Source: Chloroflexia bacterium (GTDB lineage: Bacteria > Chloroflexota > Chloroflexia > Thermomicrobiales > UBA6265). From it: a stretch of 15,241 nt of DNA. Position numbers and translations under genes: made by a program. The notes under the pieces are model-generated. The model was not told the origin of the DNA and searched no databases. It saw only the letters and a program-made list of their open reading frames with translations. Below are positions 6,287 to 12,852 of the stretch, piece after piece. The stretch's first letter is position 1. The number at the start of each line of letters is the position of its first letter. Where the stretch lies: positions 1 to 15,241 of the forward strand of contig JACCUV010000113.1 of assembly GCA_013698495.1 (NCBI GenBank). Reading direction: 5' to 3'.

Positions 6287-7273
6287 ATGCTCGTGTTGTC
6301 GCGGGAAAACGTTCAGACCCTGGCGTCGATGCCCAAGGCGATCGAACTGGTGAAAGTGGCGTTTGCTGAACTGTCGGAGGGGCGTGCCCTAACGCCCCTG
6401 AGACTCTCGCTTGCAGTGAATGCCGAATCGGCGACGTCGCTCGTGATGGCTGCGTACGTGCCCGCGGCGGCGGCGCTGGGCGTCAAGGTGGTCTCGGTAT
6501 TCGGTAGAAATGCCGATCGAGGCCTGCCCACGATCGCATCGTTGGTGACCATGATCGACGACGAAACCGGGCAACCGCTGGCGATCATGGATGGCGCCTA
6601 CCTGACGGCGCTGCGCACGGGCGCGGTGAGCGGCGCGGCAACCGACTTGCTCGCACGCGAGGATAGCAAGGTCGTGACCGTGATCGGCGCCGGCGCCCAG
6701 GCGCTCACCCAGGCCGCCGCGGTCTGCGCTGTACGCCCGATCGAACGGGTAATAGTCACGGCGCGATCCCGGGCGAGCCTGGATCGGTTTCGCGAACGTT
6801 TGAGTGAGGATTGGCCCGACCTGGTCAATCGGCTCGAAACCTCCCTCGATACGCCGGCGGCGGTCCGCGACGCCGACATTGTCTGCACGGCCACTTCGTC
6901 TCCAACTCCGGTGTTCGAGGACGCTGATCTCCAACCTGGCACGCACATCAATGGCGTTGGGTCTTTCACTCCGCGCATGCGGGAGATTCCGTCAAGAACT
7001 GTGGCTCGGGCGCTGGTCGTCGTCGATCAGTTGGAACCGGCGTTGGCGGAAGCGGGGGACTTGCTCATTCCGCTGCGCGAGGGCCTCATTCGGAGAGATC
7101 ACATTTCACGCGAGCTGGGTCACCTTGTGACCCGGAAAGTTGGAGGACGCACCTCTGATGATGAAATTACGTTTTTCAAGAGTGTGGGAAACGCGGTTCA
7201 GGATGTGGTGGTTGGCCGCTTCGTGTACGACGAGGCGATTCGTCGGCAAGTCGGCCAATCGGTCGATCTGTAG
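6287..7273 (+). CDS. Ornithine cyclodeaminase / mu-crystallin family NAD(P)-dependent enzyme, likely imine reductase
   Basis: A 328-residue protein of full family length. Family members use a bound NAD(P) to deaminate ornithine or alanine, or to reduce cyclic imines such as delta-1-pyrroline-2-carboxylate. Seen: PLRLSL (Arg39), GVKVVS (Lys67), the conserved AIMDGAYLTALRTGAVSGAATD block (Arg110), the Rossmann loop VIGAGAQA at about 132-139, HINGVGSFTPRMREIP at 220-234, and KSVGNAVQDV near the end. In true ornithine cyclodeaminases an Asp in a G-G-D-C-P-G-type loop is the catalytic base; here the equivalent loop is VGSFTP with no Asp, which favours a ketimine/pyrroline-carboxylate reductase. 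It stands alone between a divergent gene and a convergent nuoF-like gene. Ribosome site GGGGAG lies upstream of the ATG. Substrate is not determinable. Confidence 0.9.
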   Translation: MLVLSRENVQTLASMPKAIELVKVAFAELSEGRALTPLRLSLAVNAESATSLVMAAYVPAAAALGVKVVSVFGRNADRGLPTIASLVTMIDDETGQPLAIMDGAYLTALRTGAVSGAATDLLAREDSKVVTVIGAGAQALTQAAAVCAVRPIERVIVTARSRASLDRFRERLSEDWPDLVNRLETSLDTPAAVRDADIVCTATSSPTPVFEDADLQPGTHINGVGSFTPRMREIPSRTVARALVVVDQLEPALAEAGDLLIPLREGLIRRDHISRELGHLVTRKVGGRTSDDEITFFKSVGNAVQDVVVGRFVYDEAIRRQVGQSVDL

Positions 7274-7346
7274 GCATGGTTCTCGACTACTTCATGTCGA
7301 AAACCCTCGAGCGCCGAGACGAGTCGGGAGTTCAATTGGGCGCCAA

Positions 7347-7383
7347 CCAAAACTCCCCGGTCGCAATGACCGAGGAATGACAG
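7347..7383. repeat. Dispersed palindromic repeat, copy 1 (also probable nuoF terminator)
   Basis: Outer arms CCAAAACTCC (7347-7356) and GGAATGACAG (7374-7383) match copy 2 at 14830-14859. Inside, TCC-c-CGGTC and GACCG-a-GGA (7354-7376) form a stem with one mismatch and a 5-base loop. Read on the minus strand the stem is followed by GTTTTGGTTGG, so this copy can act as the terminator of the nuoF-like gene, whose stop is at 7406. On the reverse strand the element starts TGTCATTCC, which resembles a class of short intergenic repeat I know from several bacterial genomes. Confidence 0.6.
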
Positions 7384-7405
7384 TACGATAGTACGTGATA
7401 GCGTA

Positions 7406-9112
7406 TTAATCAGCGGCCAGCGACAAGGGCGGAGCGGCCACGGTCCCGTATTTGACGGCGTGCGCAAATTCGTCGGGGAAGTGCTCCATCATGCCCAGCA
7501 GTGGAACCGGCGCGACTTGCCCCAACCCGCAGAGGGAAAGCTCGATGATGTGCTTGCTGGTGCGCTGGATGAGCGTCAGGTCGTCCATCGTTCCCCGGCC
7601 GAACCGGATGCGATCAAGGATTTCGACAAGCGCCGGATTTCCCAGGCGACAGGGAACGCACTTCGAACACGACTCATAGCGATTGAAGGCGGTCAAATAT
7701 CGAGCGAAATCGACGACATTGACGGATTCATCGAAAATGACCCAGCCGCCAGACCCCAGCATGCCGCCAACATCCCCGAGGGAGTCGAAGTCGACTGGGA
7801 TATCGAGGTGTTGATCTGTCAACGGACCAGCAGATACGCCACCGGTTTGCACGCCCTTGAAGGTGTAGCCTTCCGCCATGCCGCCAAAAACATTGTCGAG
7901 TAACTGCCGCAAGGTCATGCCCATCTCGACCTCGACCACGCCGTGACGGGCCAGCGGTCCCTGGACGGTCATGAGTTTGGTGCCTTTGCTGCTCTCGGTC
8001 CCGAGTCCCGCGAACCATTCTCCACCATTGACGATGATGTCCGGGATATTGGCGAGGGTCTCGGTGTTGTTCGCGATCGTTGGTCGCTTCCAGAGTCCTT
8101 CCTCAACTGAACGAGGCGGCTTGGTCCGCGGCTGTCCACGCACGCCCATGATCGAGAACATCATGGCCGAGGCTTCGCCGCAGATGTAGGCTCCGCCGCC
8201 GGTGCGCACCCGGAACGCGACATTCTTGCCCGTGCCGAGAACGTTCTTGCCAATCAATCCGAGTCGCTCGGCATCGGCCACCGCCTGGCGGAAGCGACGA
8301 ATTGCCAGCGGGTACTCTCCCCCGATGTAGTTGTACCCACGTTCGGCGCCACAGACGATGCAGGCGATCAGGATACCTTCGAGGATGCGGTGCGGGTCGC
8401 ATTCGTGGAGGTGGCGGTCCTTATAGACGTTGGGCTCGCCTTCGTGGCTGTTGCACACCACGTATCTTTCCGTGACTCGTGCCTTGCGACCGCTTTCCCA
8501 TTTGATTCCGGCCGGAAATCCGCCACCGCCACGGCCTCGCACATTCGCGGCCGTGACCTCGGCGATCGCTTCTTCGGCGCTCAGCTCGAACAACACCTTG
8601 AAGTAGCCATCGTAGGCGCCGCGGGCGATCGCGTCTTCAATCGAATCCGGTTCGATCACACCCGCATTGCGGGAGATGACTTGCAGTTGGTCCTTGAAGA
8701 ACGGATGCTCATTCAGCGAGGGGATGTTGCCCAGCGGCGTATCGCCGCGGACGCCAACCGCCAGATCGTCGCATTCCCCGTTGAACACCGCGACGACGTC
8801 GGTCGGTTCGATCTGGCCGTACACGACAGGTGGTTCCCCGGGTCGGCGGACCTCGATCCATGGCTCCATCCAGAACGCGCCATTGCCGCTGACTTCGCGG
8901 ATCGTGGCGACATTTCCGAGTTCCGCGCGGCAGGTATCGAGCACGGTCAGCGCGCCTTTGGCGATCGAACTGCTGCCGATGCCGACACTGACAACCGTCT
9001 GGCCGCCTTCCCACAGATTTTGCCAGCGGGACTGAGCGCGCGCCCGAAGCTCGAGAAAGTCTTCCCTGGATTCGAGCCTGGTCAAGCGGCTATCCATGGG
9101 AGCGTTGACCAT
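7406..9112 (-). CDS. NuoF-like NADH dehydrogenase (diaphorase) subunit with degenerate N-terminal thioredoxin-like domain
   Basis: A 568-residue flavoprotein of the NuoF/HoxF/FdsB/HndC family: it takes electrons from NAD(P)H (or gives them back) through FMN and a [4Fe-4S] cluster. Seen: a thioredoxin-like N-terminal domain at about 35-112; GRGGGGFPAG (193-202); NSHEGEPNVYKDR (221-233); YIGGEYP; GAYICGEASA (308-317); GQPRTKPPR; NNTETLANIP; and ESCSKCVPC with Cys482, 485 and 488, plus Cys528 in LSLCGLG, the cluster ligands. It differs from typical NuoF, which reads NADExEPG and GEETAL at the matching places. The extra length over the usual 420-450 residues is the N-terminal domain; no C-terminal ferredoxin domain is present. 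It overlaps the NuoE-like gene by 23 bases; AAGGA precedes ATG 9112. No other complex I, hydrogenase or formate dehydrogenase gene is in the window, so its partner is unknown. Confidence 0.88.
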   Translation of the reverse strand: MVNAPMDSRLTRLESREDFLELRARAQSRWQNLWEGGQTVVSVGIGSSSIAKGALTVLDTCRAELGNVATIREVSGNGAFWMEPWIEVRRPGEPPVVYGQIEPTDVVAVFNGECDDLAVGVRGDTPLGNIPSLNEHPFFKDQLQVISRNAGVIEPDSIEDAIARGAYDGYFKVLFELSAEEAIAEVTAANVRGRGGGGFPAGIKWESGRKARVTERYVVCNSHEGEPNVYKDRHLHECDPHRILEGILIACIVCGAERGYNYIGGEYPLAIRRFRQAVADAERLGLIGKNVLGTGKNVAFRVRTGGGAYICGEASAMMFSIMGVRGQPRTKPPRSVEEGLWKRPTIANNTETLANIPDIIVNGGEWFAGLGTESSKGTKLMTVQGPLARHGVVEVEMGMTLRQLLDNVFGGMAEGYTFKGVQTGGVSAGPLTDQHLDIPVDFDSLGDVGGMLGSGGWVIFDESVNVVDFARYLTAFNRYESCSKCVPCRLGNPALVEILDRIRFGRGTMDDLTLIQRTSKHIIELSLCGLGQVAPVPLLGMMEHFPDEFAHAVKYGTVAAPPLSLAAD

Positions 9113-9683
9113 TGCTCATCCTTTCCTCGCGCATCGCGCCGTGACCTTCGACCGCCCGATGAAGCAAACTCGTCAACTCTTCAGGGGTGACAGGACCGTG
9201 ATAGTCGTCATCGATCTTCACCACCGGCGCCTTGTCGCAAACACCCAGGCAGCCATTGACAACCTGGATGCTGATCTGGAGGTCGCCAGTTGTTTCGCCA
9301 TCGTCGATCCCGAAACGGTCTTGCACCTCCTGCACCAATGCCTGCGAACCCATCACATAGCACGCCATGCCATGACAGATCAACATGTGGTGGTGACCGC
9401 GGGGCTCGGTGCGGAAATCCGCGTAAAATGTGAGCAGACCGAACACACGGTTGACTGTGGTGTTGAGTTGCTGGGCAACGATTTGTGCCGCCTCCGGCGA
9501 GACCCAACCGAAATGTTCGTTGACTTCCTGGAGCGCGGAGAGGATCAGCTCTTGCGCTTCCTCAAAGTCATCGAATGTGAAATGGGAAACAAGTTCGCGC
9601 ACGATATCGAGGTCGATCTCCTGGCGCCCGGTGTACGGCGCCGGGACCGGAAGAACGACGTGCGCTGATTCGGCGTTGGCCAC
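9090..9683 (-). CDS. NuoE-like [2Fe-2S] thioredoxin-fold subunit
   Basis: A 197-residue protein of the 24-kDa subunit family (NuoE/HoxE/FdsG/HndA), which carries a [2Fe-2S] cluster and works next to the FMN subunit. Seen: the N-terminal helical part with HFGWVSPEAAQIVAQQL, then GLLTFYADF, and the four ligand cysteines at residues 103 and 108 (CHGMAC) and 145 and 149 (CLGVC in VNGCLGVCDKAP). The core is complete and the C-terminal tail is a little long. The start is GTG at 9683, with AGGGAGG 8 bases upstream. Its last 23 bases overlap the NuoF-like gene, a sign of tight co-expression and a stable two-subunit diaphorase module. Confidence 0.92.
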   Translation of the reverse strand: MANAESAHVVLPVPAPYTGRQEIDLDIVRELVSHFTFDDFEEAQELILSALQEVNEHFGWVSPEAAQIVAQQLNTTVNRVFGLLTFYADFRTEPRGHHHMLICHGMACYVMGSQALVQEVQDRFGIDDGETTGDLQISIQVVNGCLGVCDKAPVVKIDDDYHGPVTPEELTSLLHRAVEGHGAMREERMSNGQRSHG

Positions 9684-9757
9684 CAGGCGAACCTCCCTGC
9701 CGCGTCAACCCATTGACGATTTCGTCGAGCGGCAGCCTGAAAAGGGTCTTACATTAT

Positions 9758-9793
9758 CGCGGGAAGTATACCAGTCGGTTGCCGACTGCCAGA
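9758..9793 (-). promoter_or_regulatory. Candidate promoter of the nuoE-nuoF pair with a dyad between the boxes
   Basis: On the minus strand CTGGCA is followed after 16 bases by TATACT, a plausible -35/-10 pair about 75 bases upstream of the nuoE-like GTG. The spacer contains the perfect 7-bp inverted repeat CAGTCGG-ttg-CCGACTG (9772-9788). A protein bound there would block RNA polymerase. The promoter call is by eye only. Confidence 0.35.
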
Positions 9794-9803
9794 GGGGAGC
9801 GCA

Positions 9804-9835
9804 AGGGAAAAGATCGACCGCGGTGACCGCGTCGA
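9804..9835 (-). terminator. Rho-independent terminator after the zinc-ribbon gene
   Basis: TCGA-c-CGCGG (9814-9823) and CCGCG-TCGA (9827-9835) form a 9-bp stem with one bulged base and a 3-base loop. On the minus strand it is followed by TCTTTTCCCTT. It lies 45 bases after the stop of the zinc-ribbon gene and upstream of the nuoE-like promoter, so it separates the two transcription units. Confidence 0.65.
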
Positions 9836-9880
9836 CGTTGGTGGTGACGTTTTCCAACCCGGATTCGAAACGAGCGTCGG

Positions 9881-10267
9881 TCAAGGCTTGATCAACGCCT
9901 TGAAGTTTCCGTCGAACGTATTCAGGAACTCGTACATGTCAACCACATCGGAGGCAGAGACGGGTTCACTGGTCGTATCGAATGGAGCCTCGGCAATGAT
10001 CTCCGGCGGCTGAAGCTCCTTGAAGTCGCTGACCGCCTGCTCGCTCAAACGTCGCAATGCGAGCTGCGCCTCTTCGGGATCACCATCGTTGAGGACGGCC
10101 GCCACGAAGTTGCGGGCATGGCAATCGGTGCACTCGACGAGCATCGTCCACATTTCGCTCTCGCGGGAGATCACGGTGATGTCGTCTGGATGAAAATGGC
10201 GATGGCACACAATGCATCGTTCCATGCGTTTGAGGACAATTCGCTTGATGCGGACTTCTGATTCCAT
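9881..10267 (-). CDS. Small zinc-ribbon-like protein of unknown function
   Basis: A 128-residue protein with two CxxC knuckles, CIVC (Cys18, Cys21) and CTDC (Cys46, Cys49), 24 residues apart, which is a typical zinc-ribbon spacing. The first is followed by HRHFHP, giving extra His ligands or a polar surface. After the ribbon comes a helical region (EEAQLALRRLSEQAVSDF, about residues 70-87) and an acidic C-terminus ending in a short aromatic motif (DMYEFLNTFDGNFKALI). I do not recognise a named family. ATG 10267 has AAGGA 4-5 bases upstream. It is 51 bases downstream of the DUF151 gene on the same strand with no terminator between them, so the two are probably one operon. A role in nucleic-acid or metal binding is inference. 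Confidence 0.75.
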   Translation of the reverse strand: MESEVRIKRIVLKRMERCIVCHRHFHPDDITVISRESEMWTMLVECTDCHARNFVAAVLNDGDPEEAQLALRRLSEQAVSDFKELQPPEIIAEAPFDTTSEPVSASDVVDMYEFLNTFDGNFKALIKP

Positions 10268-10318
10268 GGTTCCTTCTATCGGGTAGCGAGGCGTCGCCGT
10301 AGCGGCGCCGGGTACAGG

Positions 10319-10909
10319 TTAGTTGGATCGTTTCTTGTCAAAGTCGTCGAGGTCCAGCGAGTTGATGAAATCGCGAAACACGCCCAAACCTTCTTCCGGT
10401 TGCGCTTTGGTTTGCGTCTCGCGCTCCCGCGGCGCGTCGGGCTCGGTTTGGTCGAGCCGCTCGGCGATGTCGATGTCATCGGCATCGTCGCTGTCCATCG
10501 CAACGCCGACCTGATCCATGATCGAGTCGTCGACGAAGATGCGGGTTCCGGTGCGAACGGCGATCGCAATCGCATCGCTGGCGCGGGAATCGAGTTCCAG
10601 CGTTCGGCCACTGTGATCGAGCACGATGCGGGCGAAAAACACCTGATCGTTGAGTTCGGAAATGAGGACCTGCTCGATTGTGACGCCCAGATCGGTCAGC
10701 ATCGTCCGGATCAGGTCGTAGGGAAGCGGACGGGTCGCGGGAATGCCCTGCAACTCCATCGCGATCGCTTCGGCCTCGTAGGCGCCGATCCAGATCGGGA
10801 GGTGACGTTCGCCCTCCACCTCCTTGAGGATGACGACCCGATTCTGGGTCACGAGACTGACACGGATGCTTTCGACTGTCGTTTCAATCATGGTCAGGCC
10901 CTCTGACAT
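10319..10909 (-). CDS. Bifunctional nuclease family protein (DUF151/BFN)
   Basis: A 196-residue protein with a complete DUF151 domain at about residues 7-135. Seen: RVVILKEVEGERHLPIWIGAYEA near the start, then RPLPYDLIRTML, NDQVFFARIVLD and LDSRASDAIAIAVRTGTRIFV, the usual order of this family. The domain was described in plants as a nuclease with both DNase and RNase activity, and it is widespread in bacteria and archaea, where its role is mostly unknown. The C-terminal 60 residues are acidic and probably flexible, ending in DFINSLDLDDFDKK. ATG 10909 has AGGA 6 bases upstream; ATG 10891 (start of MIETTVES) with GAGGG upstream is also plausible. It is likely cotranscribed with the downstream zinc-ribbon gene. 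Confidence 0.88.
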   Translation of the reverse strand: MSEGLTMIETTVESIRVSLVTQNRVVILKEVEGERHLPIWIGAYEAEAIAMELQGIPATRPLPYDLIRTMLTDLGVTIEQVLISELNDQVFFARIVLDHSGRTLELDSRASDAIAIAVRTGTRIFVDDSIMDQVGVAMDSDDADDIDIAERLDQTEPDAPRERETQTKAQPEEGLGVFRDFINSLDLDDFDKKRSN

Positions 10910-11043
10910 CGAAAGTCCTGGCGAGTGGCCGGTTGGGTCCGGTTGCGGGAATCTGCGTGGTCATCGCGAGCGTGAACAACCATTCGGACCTCCGCAATCT
11001 TCCCGTTCCCTATAGTACACCCGGATTCGAGCCTGGGCGCAAA

Positions 11044-11066
11044 TCCCGGCAACCGGAACGCCGGGA
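11044..11066 (-). terminator. Weak terminator candidate after lepB
   Basis: TCCCGGC (11044-11050) and GCCGGGA (11060-11066) form a perfect 7-bp stem with a 9-base loop, 29 bases after the lepB stop. On the minus strand only TTTG follows, so termination strength is doubtful. The rest of the 186-base gap before the DUF151 gene shows no gene; an AT-rich TACTATA stretch near 11010 could be a -10 box for DUF151. Confidence 0.4.
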
Positions 11067-11095
11067 CGTCCGGACATCGCCGGGACGGCGACAGG

Positions 11096-11842
11096 CTAGT
11101 TGCTGTCGTCGAGCTCCGGATAGTCGTTGTGCGGAGCCACCCCGATTTGATCTGTTGGCCAGTACGACAACCACGCCTTGCCAATGATGTTGTCCACAGG
11201 CACGAACCCGAAAAAGCGCGAATCCTCGCTATTGTTGCGGTTGTCGCCGAGCACCAGCACTGAATCCGCCGGCACTTCGATGGGACCGCACACGTTGGAC
11301 GATTCCTCGCAAGTCGTTCGTTTGCCGTCGTCGAGGTAGGGTTCGACAAGCCGAATGCCATCGATGAATATCGCCCCGTCCCGAATTTCGAAGGTGTCGC
11401 CTGGCAACCCGATCACGCGTTTGATGTACGGTTTGTCTGCATTTCGCGATGCTGGTGGATTGAGCACAACGATGTCGCCTCGATCTGGCGTTCCAAATGG
11501 ACGCCATCTGTCGTCATCGTCAAAATCCGTGCCTGGAATCCAGCCCAGCCATTTGTCCTGGTCGAGTGAGAAGTAGGCATTGCGATTGACAAGCAGCATT
11601 TCGTTGTTGGCGAGGCTGCTGTTCATGCTGACGCCATCGACCCGGAAATTAAGCACAACCGCGCGGACCGCGACGAAGATCAACAACGCCAGCAGCAGTG
11701 TTTCGATGACTTCGCGGACCACCGAGTGCGATTTCTTGCGTTCGGTTGTGGGTGCGGTTGAATCGGCCCCTGAGCTGGAGTCCATCGGGATGCCGCGTCT
11801 GTCAGGAAGGTCTCGAGAAACCTGGGTGTGGTGATCGGTCAT
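11096..11842 (-). CDS. lepB: Signal peptidase I
   Basis: A 248-residue membrane protease that cuts signal peptides from exported proteins at the outer face of the membrane, using a Ser/Lys pair. Seen: a soluble N-terminus of about 40 residues, one membrane helix at about 45-66, box B as VDGVSMNSSL with catalytic Ser72, box C/D as YIKRVIGLPGD with Lys141, and box E as LGDNRNNSEDSRFFGFV at about 198-214. The usual proline after the catalytic Ser (SMEPTL/SMxPT) is replaced: here SMNSS. ATG 11842 is the first start; an ATG 19 codons later (11785) has no ribosome site. It lies between the tatA terminator and its own weak downstream hairpin, so it probably has its own promoter. Together with tatA and secG it groups protein-export functions. 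Confidence 0.95.
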   Translation of the reverse strand: MTDHHTQVSRDLPDRRGIPMDSSSGADSTAPTTERKKSHSVVREVIETLLLALLIFVAVRAVVLNFRVDGVSMNSSLANNEMLLVNRNAYFSLDQDKWLGWIPGTDFDDDDRWRPFGTPDRGDIVVLNPPASRNADKPYIKRVIGLPGDTFEIRDGAIFIDGIRLVEPYLDDGKRTTCEESSNVCGPIEVPADSVLVLGDNRNNSEDSRFFGFVPVDNIIGKAWLSYWPTDQIGVAPHNDYPELDDSN

Positions 11843-11869
11843 GCCCGTGAACTACCTCAACCGTGGAGC

Positions 11870-11912
11870 GCATACAACAGAAAGGGACGCATGGGTTGAC
11901 CCCCGCGTCCCT
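11870..11912 (-). terminator. Rho-independent terminator of tatA
   Basis: AGGGACGC (11883-11890) and GCGTCCCT (11905-11912) form a perfect 8-bp stem. Inside it, GGG and CCC can pair further, making a strong hairpin. On the minus strand TTTCTGTTGT follows directly. The hairpin begins 45 bases after the tatA stop and lies 28 bases before the lepB start. Confidence 0.75.
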
Positions 11913-11956
11913 CACAGTTGCAACGCTCGGGAACCGACAATCGTTGCCTCGTGGCG

Positions 11957-12223
11957 CTAGATCTCGTCGGCGCGGCTTCCGCCAACCTTGACCGTGTTGT
12001 CGTCCTTGGCGGAGTTGGAGGTCGTGGTCAGGGTCGATGCGGTCTTGGAGTCTCCCGCTTCCAGCCGTTCCTGCTCTTCCTTCTCCTCGGTCGTGGATTC
12101 GGTCTTGAATTCACGGATGCCCTTGCCGAGCGCTCCACCGATTTCGGGGAGCTTGCCGACGCCAAATATGATAACAATGATGACTAGCACAATGGCCAGT
12201 TCAGGTACTCCGATGCCTGCCAT
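11957..12223 (-). CDS. tatA: Twin-arginine translocase subunit TatA/TatE family
   Basis: An 88-residue protein. TatA forms the pore-like assembly of the Tat pathway, which moves folded proteins across the cytoplasmic membrane. Seen: a short N-terminus (MAGIGVPE), a membrane helix at about residues 7-21 (ELAIVLVIIVIIFGVGK), the hinge FGVGKLPEIG, and an amphipathic helix (GGALGKGIREFK), followed by a charged, Thr/Ser-rich tail. This order and length are typical of TatA. TatB would be longer and TatC is not in the window. ATG 12223 is preceded by a near-perfect AAGGAGG ribosome site. A promoter candidate lies upstream and a strong terminator downstream, so it is likely transcribed alone. Confidence 0.95.
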   Translation of the reverse strand: MAGIGVPELAIVLVIIVIIFGVGKLPEIGGALGKGIREFKTESTTEEKEEQERLEAGDSKTASTLTTTSNSAKDDNTVKVGGSRADEI

Positions 12224-12311
12224 CGTCGTGATTCCTCCTTGGATTTGGTGTTGCGTGCTCGACTGTTGGGGTGAATTGGACGCCCAACGCGGTCGTCAAG
12301 CGGCGATTCAT

Positions 12312-12340
12312 AGTGTAGGTCTGTCCAATGCCGAATTCAA
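12312..12340 (-). promoter_or_regulatory. tatA: Candidate sigma70-type promoter for tatA
   Basis: TTGAAT, a 17-base spacer and TACACT match four of six bases in each consensus box with the ideal spacing. Transcription would start near 12305, giving a leader of about 80 bases before ATG 12223. The leader contains a possible hairpin between GTTGGG and CCCAAC. Confidence 0.45.
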
Positions 12341-12358
12341 CGCGCGAATGGTAGAATG

Positions 12359-12450
12359 GTGACACACCACACGCAAGCGTATCTCTCTATGGTCCAACGT
12401 CGGAGGGCTACCTCCAGAGGCGTCGACCGCGTGTCCTCCGGGTGTGTCAC
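12359..12450 (-). ncRNA. Nested inverted-repeat structure between secG and tatA, candidate structured RNA
   Basis: On the minus strand four helices nest: P1 GTGACACACC (12450-12441) with GGTGTGTCAC (12368-12359), 10 bp; P2 ACACGC (12434-12429) with GCGTGT (12374-12369), 6 bp; P3 GGTCGACG (12428-12421) with CGTTGGACC (12399-12391), 8 bp with one bulge; P4 GGAGG with CCTCC around the loop TAGC (12415-12402). P1 and P2 stack on the 3' side, P2 and P3 on the 5' side; unpaired segments are CGGAGG and a 16-base stretch (12390-12375). About 29 pairs in 92 bases. It does not match any riboswitch, SRP RNA or ribozyme consensus that I can recall. The strand is uncertain since the paired sequence is nearly symmetric. 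It could also be a palindromic repeat element. Confidence 0.4.
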
Positions 12451-12530
12451 GGCTCCTTCCTGTGTCCGGATATCGGACCAATCAAACTTCGTTAATTCGC
12501 GCAAAAAGTCGAATTCAAGGTCTGACGACG

Positions 12531-12758
12531 TTAACTGCTCAGGAAGATGCTGCTCATTATCGATAGCACCAGAAAAAACCCGGCAATGCCGATTGTGAAC
12601 TGAAACAGCGTTTTCTCAAACCCGCGACGCGTGCGCTGAATGGAATCGGACCCGCCACCGAATGCGCCGCTGAACGACGATCCCTTGGTTTGCAGCAGGG
12701 TTACCCCAATCAACAGGATTGAAACGATGATCGTGACCAGGTTGAGAGCGACATCCAC
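12531..12758 (-). CDS. secG: Preprotein translocase subunit SecG
   Basis: A 75-residue protein with two membrane helices (about residues 3-22 and 51-72) joined by a Gly/Ser-rich loop, LLQTKGSSFSGAFGGGSDS, then RTRRGFEKTLF. This is the standard SecG pattern; SecG sits beside SecY/SecE and aids SecA-driven export. The start is GTG 12758, with AAGGA about 12 bases upstream, a little distant. It follows tpiA by 94 bases in the gap-pgk-tpiA-secG order, which is common in many bacteria, so cotranscription is likely. No strong terminator follows directly; a 6-bp AATTCG/CGAATT stem and the nested structure at 12359-12450 come next. Confidence 0.95.
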   Translation of the reverse strand: MDVALNLVTIIVSILLIGVTLLQTKGSSFSGAFGGGSDSIQRTRRGFEKTLFQFTIGIAGFFLVLSIMSSIFLSS

Positions 12759-12852
12759 GAGTCTGGTATTCCTTCTTCAAAGCGATCAACGGTGAATTCG
12801 CGTCTCCGCGTCGCATGCAGCGTACCATCAGCAGCGTCTTCGGGCCAACCCG

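Noticed and set aside
8390..9190. 266-codon plus-strand frame opposite the nuoF-like gene
   Set aside because: Mirror frame of a strongly conserved gene; its product has no family motifs.
7406..9683. Start of a full respiratory complex I operon
   Set aside because: Only E- and F-type subunits are present; both sides are bounded by terminator-like hairpins and unrelated genes.
11010..11045. tRNA T-arm-like sequence CTCGAAT with a nearly paired stem on the minus strand
   Set aside because: Four of five stem pairs form, but no matching acceptor strand or anticodon arm lies upstream and no CCA follows.
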